DNA of 32,537 nt from Bacillota bacterium. GTDB taxonomy: Bacteria; Bacillota; Clostridia; Christensenellales; SZUA-584. The stretch is from assembly GCA_023415915.1 (NCBI GenBank), contig JAEZIZ010000009.1, positions 1-32,537 on the forward strand, read 5' to 3'. The notes under the pieces were generated by a model that saw only the letters and a program-made list of their open reading frames with translations, was not told where the DNA came from and did no database searches. The position numbers and the translations under genes are program-made. Positions 1 through 6,552 of this stretch are shown here, in pieces (position 1 is the first letter of the stretch; each line of letters starts with the position of its first letter).

Positions 1-76
1 CTCCTTTGTAGTTTTAGAAACGGTCGGCGAAACCTTTTCTATTCTACTTTTGGAGGTTCTTCTTTTCAAACGCTAA
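1..76 (+). other. Possible 3' end of an upstream plus-strand gene
   Basis: Frame 2 is open from the window edge to a TAA at 74-76, and a strong plus-strand terminator begins 15 bases later, which is the layout expected at the end of a gene. Only about 24 codons are visible and they match nothing I recognise. Frame 1 is also open to a TAG inside the terminator stem, so the reading frame is not settled. Confidence 0.25.
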
Positions 77-90
77 AGCTATCTGTTCCT

Positions 91-117
91 CCACACGCTT
101 AGCGTGTGGTTTTTTTT
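91..117 (+). terminator. Rho-independent terminator, plus strand
   Basis: CCACACGC and GCGTGTGG form a perfect 8-bp stem around a TTA loop and are followed by eight T. It must end a plus-strand transcript entering from the left edge of the window. Confidence 0.85.
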
Positions 118-123
118 ATGATA

Positions 124-147
124 AAAAAAAGCGGATGTAATCCGCTT
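124..147 (-). terminator. Rho-independent terminator of the ABC/ECF operon
   Basis: Read on the minus strand, AAGCGGA and TCCGCTT form a 7-bp stem around a 5-base loop and run into a tract of T (the A run at about 124-130). It lies about 26 bases past the stop of the anti-sigma-like gene and converges with the plus-strand terminator at 91-117. Confidence 0.75.
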
Positions 148-172
148 ACATGTTGTTATTAAGTTTTGAGCA

Positions 173-1108
173 TTATTCCGTTACACTTACTTCAAGGAAG
201 CTATTTTCTCTCCCCTCTTTGCTGAGCAGCAGCACGTCGTCGCCCACGGCTTTTGCCATGTAAGCGAGCGCCTCATCGTAGCCGTACACTTCGCCTCCGC
301 GCTCCATCCGCTCGAAAAGGCCGTTTGGCGAAGAAACCTCGAGCATTTCAGATTCGCTGCCTACGAGCAGTATAAGCTCGCCGACCCTGAGCCGCACGGT
401 TTGCGCGGGCAGCATAACCTCTCCCGTCGCTTCCGTATCATACGGAACTATATGCGACACAACCACGCCGTAAGCGCCCATATTGCGCTTTTCCACTATC
501 ACTCCGTCCCTTACATCGAGGCCGCCGCCCTCGACAGAGTCCTGCGACCACCATACTTTCACCGAGTCGCCGCTGTAGCCTATAAGCCTGTAGTCTATAA
601 AGTTCCCGTTGCTGTCGCCGGAAAATATAAGTATCAAATTGCGGCTCGTCTCGGGGAAAGGTATCGCCTTTGCGGGGTACGGCTCGCTGCACTTATTGAA
701 TACTGTGCTGTATACCATCTCCGAGCCGTCGCCGCCAAGCTCCCAAAGCACGCTTAGCAGCCCCGGCTCCGCGCTTTTCGGCTCTTTTACCTTGAAGTAG
801 TTTAATAGATAGTCCTGGTTTTCACTGTCAAGCGAAACCGTCTGTGAAGACAGCGCAACGCTTGATATGCTCCTCGTCTGCGTCGTGAACACTACGGCAA
901 GCAATATCGCCGCGACGCTTATCATCACCGCCGCCACAAACCCGACTTTGAGCGAAAACGGCCATAAAGGCTTTGGCTTTTTCACCACAACGCCGGATAC
1001 GCGCCGGTGCACGGCTTCCCTTGCCGACGCGTAGTCAAAGCCCGAAAAGAACGCTTCCGATTCGCTTCTGCCGCGGTATAAAGTTTTCTCCAAATCTTCG
1101 TTGTTCAC
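173..1108 (-). CDS. Putative membrane-anchored anti-sigma factor
   Basis: This 311-residue protein has a charged cytoplasmic N-terminus of about 50 residues, one membrane segment at about 51-75 and a large extracytoplasmic C-terminal part. That is the usual layout of an anti-sigma factor that holds an ECF sigma factor at the membrane and releases it on an external signal. The main evidence is position: its GTG start overlaps the stop codon of the sigma gene by four bases (GTGA), so the two are translationally coupled. I do not see a classical zinc-binding HxxxCxxC motif in the N-terminus, so it is not a standard ZAS-type anti-sigma, and the extracytoplasmic part is unlike any domain I recognise. 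Last gene of the operon. The function is inferred from topology and neighbour. Confidence 0.7.
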   Translation of the reverse strand: MNNEDLEKTLYRGRSESEAFFSGFDYASAREAVHRRVSGVVVKKPKPLWPFSLKVGFVAAVMISVAAILLAVVFTTQTRSISSVALSSQTVSLDSENQDYLLNYFKVKEPKSAEPGLLSVLWELGGDGSEMVYSTVFNKCSEPYPAKAIPFPETSRNLILIFSGDSNGNFIDYRLIGYSGDSVKVWWSQDSVEGGGLDVRDGVIVEKRNMGAYGVVVSHIVPYDTEATGEVMLPAQTVRLRVGELILLVGSESEMLEVSSPNGLFERMERGGEVYGYDEALAYMAKAVGDDVLLLSKEGRENSFLEVSVTE

Positions 1109-1656
1109 TGTCGCTCCCCATAAGTTATGCTCTGCCGCAGCATGGCCCTGCCGCGGCTTAGCCGCGTCCTGACTGTCGCTTCGTTTATACCAAGCCTTGC
1201 CGCTATCTCGGGCGTCGTAAGCTCGTCGAAGTAGTAAAGAGCTATTACCGTCCTGTACTTCTGCGGAAGCTCCATCACCTTCGCGAACACTTCGCCGCCT
1301 TCGACGGACTCGAACAAGCCCGCCTCCTCGGGCGTTTTCATTTCAGTAACGTGCCAAGGCAGCATCCGCCGAAAATAGGCGGACGCTTTATAATCCCGGC
1401 ACAAATTGACCGTTATACGGTATATCCATGTGAAATACGAGCTGTCTTTGCGGAACTTGTCGAGGTTTAAATAGACGCGGCAGAACACTTCCTGGAATAT
1501 GTCCTCCGCAATGAATCTGTCGCGTACATGGTAATACGCGAGCTTCATAACCTGGCCGCCGAAGCGCCTCATGAGGTAATCAAGCGTTTCGGCGGCGGGA
1601 GCCTTCCAATGCTCGTTATTTTGTTCCGCAACTGCGATGCTCTTGTTTGCCCTCAT
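1105..1656 (-). CDS. ECF-family RNA polymerase sigma factor
   Basis: A 183-residue sigma-70 family protein with only the two conserved ECF domains. Region 2 spans about residues 25-92 and contains the DIFQEVF and YFTWIYRITVNLCRDY motifs for core binding and -10 melting. Region 4 spans about 126-178 and contains the helix-turn-helix LTTPEIAARLGINEATVRTRLSRGR for -35 recognition. It would redirect RNA polymerase to a small stress or envelope regulon. The gene lies 15 bases after the permease stop and overlaps the membrane protein behind it. Its own ribosome site is weak, so coupling to upstream translation is likely. A sequence resembling an ECF promoter precedes the operon at 5012-5037, which suggests autoregulation. 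Confidence 0.93.
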   Translation of the reverse strand: MRANKSIAVAEQNNEHWKAPAAETLDYLMRRFGGQVMKLAYYHVRDRFIAEDIFQEVFCRVYLNLDKFRKDSSYFTWIYRITVNLCRDYKASAYFRRMLPWHVTEMKTPEEAGLFESVEGGEVFAKVMELPQKYRTVIALYYFDELTTPEIAARLGINEATVRTRLSRGRAMLRQSITYGERQ

Positions 1657-1671
1657 CGTTTTATACGCATA

Positions 1672-2715
1672 TCATGCCCTAATTTCCTGTTTCATGAAAC
1701 AGATGTATGATATTGCAAAAACTATCATAGTTAACGCGAGCAGCCCTGTCAAGTGAGGCCATACGAGCAGCATGCTCTGCCCTAAAGGCAGCGTTCCCAG
1801 TATAGCCCTGTCTATCTGGGCTTGCGTCACCGCTCCAATGCCGCGCTGGAAAGGATCGAGTATTACCGACGACGATTCCGTGTACAGCGTAGTCGGCGAC
1901 AGGCGGCTTAAGCCCTTGTTCAGATTGTAGTTGTTCATAAGCATTTCCGTCGACGACGTGTCGTTTACCGGGTAAACGGCGTTGGCTATAAGCCCCGCGA
2001 GCATCGCGAGGAATATAGCGAAGAAAAGCCACAGCGCTATGCCCGTAAGCGCCGACGTAGCGGCGTGCCGGAACAGCAGCGAAAAAAGCTGGGACAGCGC
2101 GAGCCAGAACGAGATGTATACCGTCGTAAATATCATGAACACGAGTATACGCCCTAGCACGTCCAGCGTCGGCGGCAGCCCCGTCATTAAAATGCCGAGC
2201 CCGGATATTATAAGCCCCAGCGAGAACACCATTATGGCTATTACGGTAACGCCGGCAAGGAACTTGCCGTTTATGACCGCGTCGCGGTAAATTGGCTGCG
2301 CGAGCAGACGGCTAAGCGTGCGCTTCGAGCGTTCGCCGTTTATCGCGTCAAACCCGAGCGTCAATCCCACTATGGGCCCCAGAAACGACATGAAGAACGT
2401 AAGCGAAAACCATGAAGAGCCGCTTTCCGTAAACAGATTGAGTATGCTGTATGTCTGCGTAGTCTGGCCGGAGCCTCCGGCCGCAATGGCGCTCTTTATT
2501 GCCTCGCCCGCGCTGTAGACGCTGTAAAGCGCTATAACCGAAATGAGTATGAGCGCTATTAAAAACCTTTTGCTGCGGAAATAATCCACAAGCTCTTTGC
2601 GGTACAGCGCGCGCAGCCCGGTTTTCCTGTACTGCGCGTTCTCGTCCGGCTTATCCACAAACAGCAGCTCAAACAGCTTTCTGCATTTTTGCTTTATAGT
2701 TTGTGACGCCATCAT
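1672..2715 (-). CDS. ABC-2 type transporter permease
   Basis: A 347-residue integral membrane protein with about six predicted membrane segments. One follows a cytoplasmic N-terminus containing the LYRKELVDYFRSKRF motif, then several in the middle, and one at the C-terminus. The FDAINGERSKRTLSRLLAQPI stretch after the second segment is typical of NosY/ABC-2 permeases. It should pair with the ATPase encoded just upstream to form an exporter or membrane-remodelling ABC complex. The start codon overlaps the ATPase stop as ATGA (2712-2715). The first of two successive ATG codons was taken because it gives this overlap. The substrate cannot be read from the sequence. Confidence 0.88.
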   Translation of the reverse strand: MMASQTIKQKCRKLFELLFVDKPDENAQYRKTGLRALYRKELVDYFRSKRFLIALILISVIALYSVYSAGEAIKSAIAAGGSGQTTQTYSILNLFTESGSSWFSLTFFMSFLGPIVGLTLGFDAINGERSKRTLSRLLAQPIYRDAVINGKFLAGVTVIAIMVFSLGLIISGLGILMTGLPPTLDVLGRILVFMIFTTVYISFWLALSQLFSLLFRHAATSALTGIALWLFFAIFLAMLAGLIANAVYPVNDTSSTEMLMNNYNLNKGLSRLSPTTLYTESSSVILDPFQRGIGAVTQAQIDRAILGTLPLGQSMLLVWPHLTGLLALTMIVFAISYICFMKQEIRA

Positions 2716-3656
2716 ACCGCCTCCTCCTTTTCAAAGTAGCGCCTGTATATCTCCTCAAGGTCTCCGCCGCGCAGCTTAAGGTGGCGAAGCGAATAGCCTT
2801 TCCTTATAGTCTCGTCGACTATCGCTCCGCGCAGGTCGTTTTTTGAATGGATAACATAAATGCCGCGCTCCTGTGTTACCTCCTCCACGCCCTTTATGCC
2901 TTCGAGCATGCTTTTCAGCCCGACGTTATCGGGCGAGGCGGCGTACTCTATGGATTTAATCTCATGCTCGCGCATCTTCACGGCAAGCTCGTCTATGGCG
3001 CCGCAGTCCATCAATCTTCCTTTATAGAATATGCCTACGCGGTCGCATATCTGCTGTATCTGGTAAAGCATATGCGAGGAGATTATCACCGTTCGGCCGT
3101 CTTTTACGGACAGGTCTTTTATCATAACGAGCAGTTCCCTCATGCCTTCCGGGTCTATGCCCAGCGTTGGCTCGTCCAGTATTACGACTTTGGGGTCTTT
3201 CATCAGCACGTCGGCTATGCCCAGCCTTTGCGTCATGCCCCGCGAATATGTGCGCGCCTTTTTATCGGCGGCGTTTTCCATACCCACACGCTTTAACAGC
3301 ATGTCGATACGCTCTTCGAGCTCCTTGCGCGGTATACCGTTAAGCTCGCCGGTAAACCTTAGGTTTTCCCTGCCCGTAAGGTCGTCGTAAAACGCTACGC
3401 TGTCGGGCAGATAGCCTACGACTCGCTTTACTCCTATAGGGTCGCGCGTGCAGTCGCGCCCGAATATCTCCGCCTTTCCCGAATTGGGCTCGGTAAGCCC
3501 TAGCAGCATGAGTATTGTCGTAGTCTTGCCCGCTCCGTTCGGACCTAAAAGCCCAAACACTTCGCCTTCCCTTATCTCCAGATTAAGATCGTTGACGGCC
3601 ACCAGATCATCGTACTTTTTTGTCAGATTCTCTGTTTTTACTATTATCTCGGCCAT
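2712..3656 (-). CDS. ABC transporter ATP-binding protein
   Basis: A 314-residue ATPase of the CcmA/NatA class. Walker A is GPNGAGKT at about 38-45, the signature is the variant YSRGMTQ at about 137-143, and Walker B with catalytic Glu is VVILDEP at about 157-163. A downstream SSHML gives the H-loop. The C-terminal 80 or so residues form the extra domain common in this class. The start at MAEIIVKTEN was chosen because the D-loop/Walker fold begins there and a GGGAG site precedes it. A longer frame exists upstream but lies inside the NEW3 gene. Only two bases separate it from the NEW3 stop, so the two are tightly coupled. Confidence 0.92.
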   Translation of the reverse strand: MAEIIVKTENLTKKYDDLVAVNDLNLEIREGEVFGLLGPNGAGKTTTILMLLGLTEPNSGKAEIFGRDCTRDPIGVKRVVGYLPDSVAFYDDLTGRENLRFTGELNGIPRKELEERIDMLLKRVGMENAADKKARTYSRGMTQRLGIADVLMKDPKVVILDEPTLGIDPEGMRELLVMIKDLSVKDGRTVIISSHMLYQIQQICDRVGIFYKGRLMDCGAIDELAVKMREHEIKSIEYAASPDNVGLKSMLEGIKGVEEVTQERGIYVIHSKNDLRGAIVDETIRKGYSLRHLKLRGGDLEEIYRRYFEKEEAV

Positions 3657-3658
3657 TC

Positions 3659-4852
3659 TTATCGTCTCCCGAACTTCATGAACATCACTATAAGCCCCGC
3701 AACGAGCACGAGTATGATAGCGATGCCTATTATCCCCCACGTCGTTGACGTTTTTACCGCTATCCTGAAGCTGCTCTGACTCTGCGTTTCGGGCGCGGAA
3801 GCGGTAAATGTCACGAGATAGTCGCCTGCTATCGCGTCGCTGGCGGCTTTTACGTAAGCCGTTATCGTTTTTGTTTCTCCGGCCTTAATAGTGGCTATCT
3901 CGGCGGGGTCATATATTACGGACCAGTTCGCAGGCTGTGTGGCAGTGAGTTTGACTCCAGATATATCGGCGCTGCCGCCGTTGGTGAGCGTAAGGTTTAT
4001 TGGCGTCTCCCTGCCTGCATACGCGTCGGCGGTAAGCACATCGTTTTCGGACGTAAGCGTAAGACTATACGTGCCTGTAATCTCGACTTCCAGGTCCACG
4101 GTAAGCGTGTCTTTAGCGGATATCGCAGCGCAGTTTATCGTATATTTGCCCGCAGTCACGTTATAAGCGGGCGTTATCGTCGTTTTTATCGTCGCGCTGC
4201 CTCCCGCGGTAACACTTAAGCTTGCAATCTCCTGGTCCTGTCCGGACGCGGTGAAGCTTACTCTCCAGCCTTTGGGAGCGTTAGCGCTTAAGCTGTAAGA
4301 CTGGTCTTCCGAGCTGTTGTTGGTAAGAGTCGTGGAAAACTGGAACGTTGCCGTGCTAGGCCCCTGTATCGAGGGGTATTGCGTGGTGAACGTACCCTGC
4401 TTTATCTCCTGCTCGCTGACGTTAAGCTCGAGGCTCAGCGCATCCTTTACTCCTGTTTCGCCCGTCGCTTCCACCACTACTTCGTACTTACCTTCGGCCG
4501 TGTCGGCGGGAACGGAGACGGTAAGCGTGGGGCTCTGTGAGCTGTCGTTGTCAACGTAAACCTTGGTTATCGGGTTTCCGCCGCCCGTAATTGACGTCGC
4601 CCACCCTTCCGGAGCGGACTTGACAGCAAGCCCTATGCTCTGCGGTGTTCCGGTGTTGTTTGCCACCTTGAGCGTGAACGTCGCGTCCGTGCCTGCTTTT
4701 ACGGTAATTCCGGGATACGAGGTGCTTATTTCCAGCCCGCCGTCCGCGCGCGCGGTCTTAAGGCCGGGCATAAGCGCCAGTCCCAATGCCAGAACCGCGC
4801 ATATAAGCAGTTTAAGCGCAGTTCCCCGTTTCGCAAGAATTTCAGTTGCCAT
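3659..4852 (-). CDS. Secreted, C-terminally anchored NEW3-repeat protein
   Basis: A 397-residue surface protein. An N-terminal signal segment (LKLLICAVLALGLALMPG) is followed by three beta-sandwich repeats of about 110 residues, each with the APEGW/APKGW/QPANW type core and the 'AGxYxxxxxA' strand typical of NEW3 (COG1470) domains. One C-terminal membrane helix (GIIGIAIILVLVAGLIVMF) ends in basic residues. It would sit outside the cell anchored to the membrane. COG1470 proteins often lie beside an ABC ATPase and a NosY-like permease, as here, so it is probably the extracytoplasmic partner of that transporter. The start at 4852 is fixed by a strong AAGGAGG six to seven bases upstream. Confidence 0.85.
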   Translation of the reverse strand: MATEILAKRGTALKLLICAVLALGLALMPGLKTARADGGLEISTSYPGITVKAGTDATFTLKVANNTGTPQSIGLAVKSAPEGWATSITGGGNPITKVYVDNDSSQSPTLTVSVPADTAEGKYEVVVEATGETGVKDALSLELNVSEQEIKQGTFTTQYPSIQGPSTATFQFSTTLTNNSSEDQSYSLSANAPKGWRVSFTASGQDQEIASLSVTAGGSATIKTTITPAYNVTAGKYTINCAAISAKDTLTVDLEVEITGTYSLTLTSENDVLTADAYAGRETPINLTLTNGGSADISGVKLTATQPANWSVIYDPAEIATIKAGETKTITAYVKAASDAIAGDYLVTFTASAPETQSQSSFRIAVKTSTTWGIIGIAIILVLVAGLIVMFMKFGRR

Positions 4853-4881
4853 GTTGTTCCTCCTTAATAATGACTTAAAAT

Positions 4882-4903
4882 GAAGGCACATGCCCCTGCC
4901 TTC
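4882..4903 (-). promoter_or_regulatory. Leader hairpin before the NEW3 ribosome site
   Basis: A perfect 7-bp stem, GAAGGCA with TGCCTTC, closes an 8-base loop. It sits a short distance upstream of the AAGGAGG site of the NEW3 gene and no T-run follows, so it is more likely a regulatory or stabilising structure than a terminator. Confidence 0.45.
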
Positions 4904-5011
4904 GCAGAAGCACGTCCGTAATAAATCGAACATGCTTCGCCCCGTCAAGTATTAAACCTGCCGGGGCTTCCAGATATTTAGACGGGTTAAGCGCCGCAAC
5001 CGTTACATTAA

Positions 5012-5037
5012 TACGCCGCGGCTTATTATTGTTTTCA
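5012..5037 (-). promoter_or_regulatory. Candidate ECF-sigma promoter for the NEW3/ABC/sigma operon
   Basis: On the minus strand TGAAAA is followed after exactly 16 bases by CGTATT. Bacillus SigW-type ECF promoters have TGAAAC, a 16-base spacer and CGTA, so this matches closely in both boxes and spacing. Transcription would start near 5004. Since the operon encodes an ECF sigma factor, autoregulation is the natural reading, but it is inferred from a single site. Confidence 0.45.
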
Positions 5038-5077
5038 TTTTGTTCATAAATTAAAATATAAATAGCCCCGATATTGG

Positions 5078-5101
5078 AAAAGCGGGTATATAACAAGCCC
5101 G
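5078..5101 (-). terminator. Weak terminator after the metallo-beta-lactamase lipoprotein gene
   Basis: On the minus strand GCGGG and CCCGC form a short 5-bp stem with an 11-base loop followed by TTTT. It lies about 60 bases past the stop of the lipoprotein gene. The stem is short and the T-run is only four bases, so termination may be partial. Confidence 0.4.
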
Positions 5102-5160
5102 CTGCTCATTTTTTTACGTAGGCTCCTGCTGGTTGCAAGACTTTATTCAGTGCAAATCGC

Positions 5161-6354
5161 TTACCGGCCTCGCGCCGAAACCTCGCGGCCGAAGCTGTCG
5201 TAAAGCATACATACGTCTTTTTTACCGAGTACCGTATCCTGCGTCCATATAAGGCCGCCCGAAGCCGTCATTGCCGCTTTGCCGCTGTATACGTTGACGG
5301 AAGCCCCTGCGTCCAGCTTCGTTCCCGCGGGGAAAAAGTATATATCGTTGCCTTTGTCTGAAAAGATACACCAGCCGGTAAGGTCTACCGCTTCGCCGGC
5401 GTGGTTCGTCACCGTTACGTATTCTGCCGAAACATCCATGTCGTCTATGCGCACGTCGGGCGCGGGAGCTTCGGGCGCAGGCAGCGGCGACATGCTCGAC
5501 TGGCTGCCGTCGCTCTCGAAAAGCATCGTTCCCGTCTCGCCTAATATGAACGATTTGCCTCCCGCGAGCTTTATGTAGTTTATTACCTGCTGCGAAGGCC
5601 TGTTTTCTATATCAGTGGTTATCACCGCGTAAAGCGGGCTCACGGCTTTTGTAAACTCCTGCGAAGACGTATCGTCCTTGCCGTGGTGCGCTACTTTTAA
5701 CACGTCGGCGGCGAGCCTATCTCCCAGCGATAATATGTCGCGCTCCGCCGCGAAAAGCTGGTCTGCCGTAAACAGCAGCTTTATGCCCTTATATTCCAGC
5801 ATTAGCACAAGGCTGTTGTCGTTCTCCTCCTGATAGCTGCCCAGCGGGCCGATAGCTTTAAAAACCGCGTCGCCGAATTTGAGCTCGTCTCCGGTATTTA
5901 TCTCATTTATATTAACACCCGAGGCTTTTGCCTCCAGTATTTTTTTCTCTCCCATCGCCTGGCCTATTGTATACACGGCGTCGCAGCCTGCCAATGAGAG
6001 AACTCCGGGCAACCCGCCTATGTGGTCGTTGTGGCCGTGCGTTAAAATCACGGCGGAAAGCTTATCTACGCCATTTTTCATAAGCTGCCTGCCTGCTTCT
6101 GCGAAGCCTTTTTCAGGGCCGGCATCTATCATCACCCAGTACCCGCCCGGTATGCTTATAAGCGCGGCGTCGCCCTTGCCGACATTGAGGAAAAACACCT
6201 TTAGCGTTTCATTTGAATACGTCGGCGCCGCGGAACTTGCCGCGGGACTTATTAAAGTCTGCTCCGGTTTGTCGTCCCCGCATCCCGCCGCCGGTATCAA
6301 AAGCGACGCTATCAGCAGGCACATAACCGCCCATGTAAAACCTTTGTGTTTCAA
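5161..6354 (-). CDS. Secreted metallo-beta-lactamase-fold lipoprotein with lamin-tail domain
   Basis: A 397-residue predicted lipoprotein: the signal peptide ends in the lipobox IPAAGC with Cys25. An MBL-fold domain of the ComEC/Rec2 C-terminal type covers about 50-285, with the metal motif THGHNDH (His106, His108, Asp110, His111) and later HHG and GETG elements. From about 298 to 390 a beta-rich segment with EYVTVTNHAGEAVDLTGW is typical of lamin-tail (LTD) domains. It probably works as an extracytoplasmic hydrolase, perhaps on nucleic acid or phosphodiesters as in ComEC-like proteins, with LTD for binding. It lacks the ComEC membrane channel, so it is not ComEC itself. It starts with TTG, preceded by AGAGG. 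Confidence 0.85.
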   Translation of the reverse strand: MKHKGFTWAVMCLLIASLLIPAAGCGDDKPEQTLISPAASSAAPTYSNETLKVFFLNVGKGDAALISIPGGYWVMIDAGPEKGFAEAGRQLMKNGVDKLSAVILTHGHNDHIGGLPGVLSLAGCDAVYTIGQAMGEKKILEAKASGVNINEINTGDELKFGDAVFKAIGPLGSYQEENDNSLVLMLEYKGIKLLFTADQLFAAERDILSLGDRLAADVLKVAHHGKDDTSSQEFTKAVSPLYAVITTDIENRPSQQVINYIKLAGGKSFILGETGTMLFESDGSQSSMSPLPAPEAPAPDVRIDDMDVSAEYVTVTNHAGEAVDLTGWCIFSDKGNDIYFFPAGTKLDAGASVNVYSGKAAMTASGGLIWTQDTVLGKKDVCMLYDSFGREVSARGR

Positions 6355-6385
6355 ATCGCGCCTCTCTTAGTTTCAGGATTATTTA

Positions 6386-6414
6386 ATTTTACCAGAGCTG
6401 TGCGGAATTGTCAC
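6386..6414 (-). promoter_or_regulatory. Sigma-A type promoter of the MBL lipoprotein gene
   Basis: On the minus strand GTGACA (6414-6409), a 17-base spacer and TAAAAT (6391-6386) each match the vegetative consensus at five of six positions. It lies about 35-60 bases upstream of the TTG start. Confidence 0.65.
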
Positions 6415-6552
6415 TTCGAATTCAAACGAGGCGGAGATTCAAATTACATTGGCGATTGGCAAATTTAGCGGCTATATATGCTGTTATCGTGTTTAAAAAC
6501 GGCAATTTACGTTTAATAATTATATATAACAACAAATAGAATTGAGAACCCC

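Larger units (their letters stand above)
4853..5160 (-). other. Leader region with hairpins upstream of the NEW3 operon
   Basis: This gene-free stretch of about 300 bases holds a weak terminator-like hairpin (5078-5101), a candidate ECF promoter (5012-5037) and, downstream of it, three successive inverted repeats on the minus strand. The first is GCCCCG/CGGGGC (4939-4967). The second is GAAGCATGT/ACGTGCTTC around 4907-4938. The third is GAAGGCA/TGCCTTC (4882-4903), about 20 bases before the ribosome site. Together they suggest a structured 5' leader of about 150 bases. A 73-codon open frame covers the region but has no ribosome site. Confidence 0.5.

Noticed and set aside
5016..5020. A fourth leader hairpin (GCCGC/GCGGC) at the start of the NEW3 leader
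   Set aside because: Its first arm lies inside the spacer of the ECF-type promoter, before the predicted transcript start.
4875..5096. 73-codon minus-strand frame upstream of the NEW3 gene
   Set aside because: There is no ribosome site, it overlaps the predicted promoter and leader hairpins, and it resembles no known protein.
6415..6552. A vegetative promoter for the diguanylate cyclase gene
   Set aside because: The stretch is AT-rich with several TATA-like words, but none has a -35 box at a proper distance.
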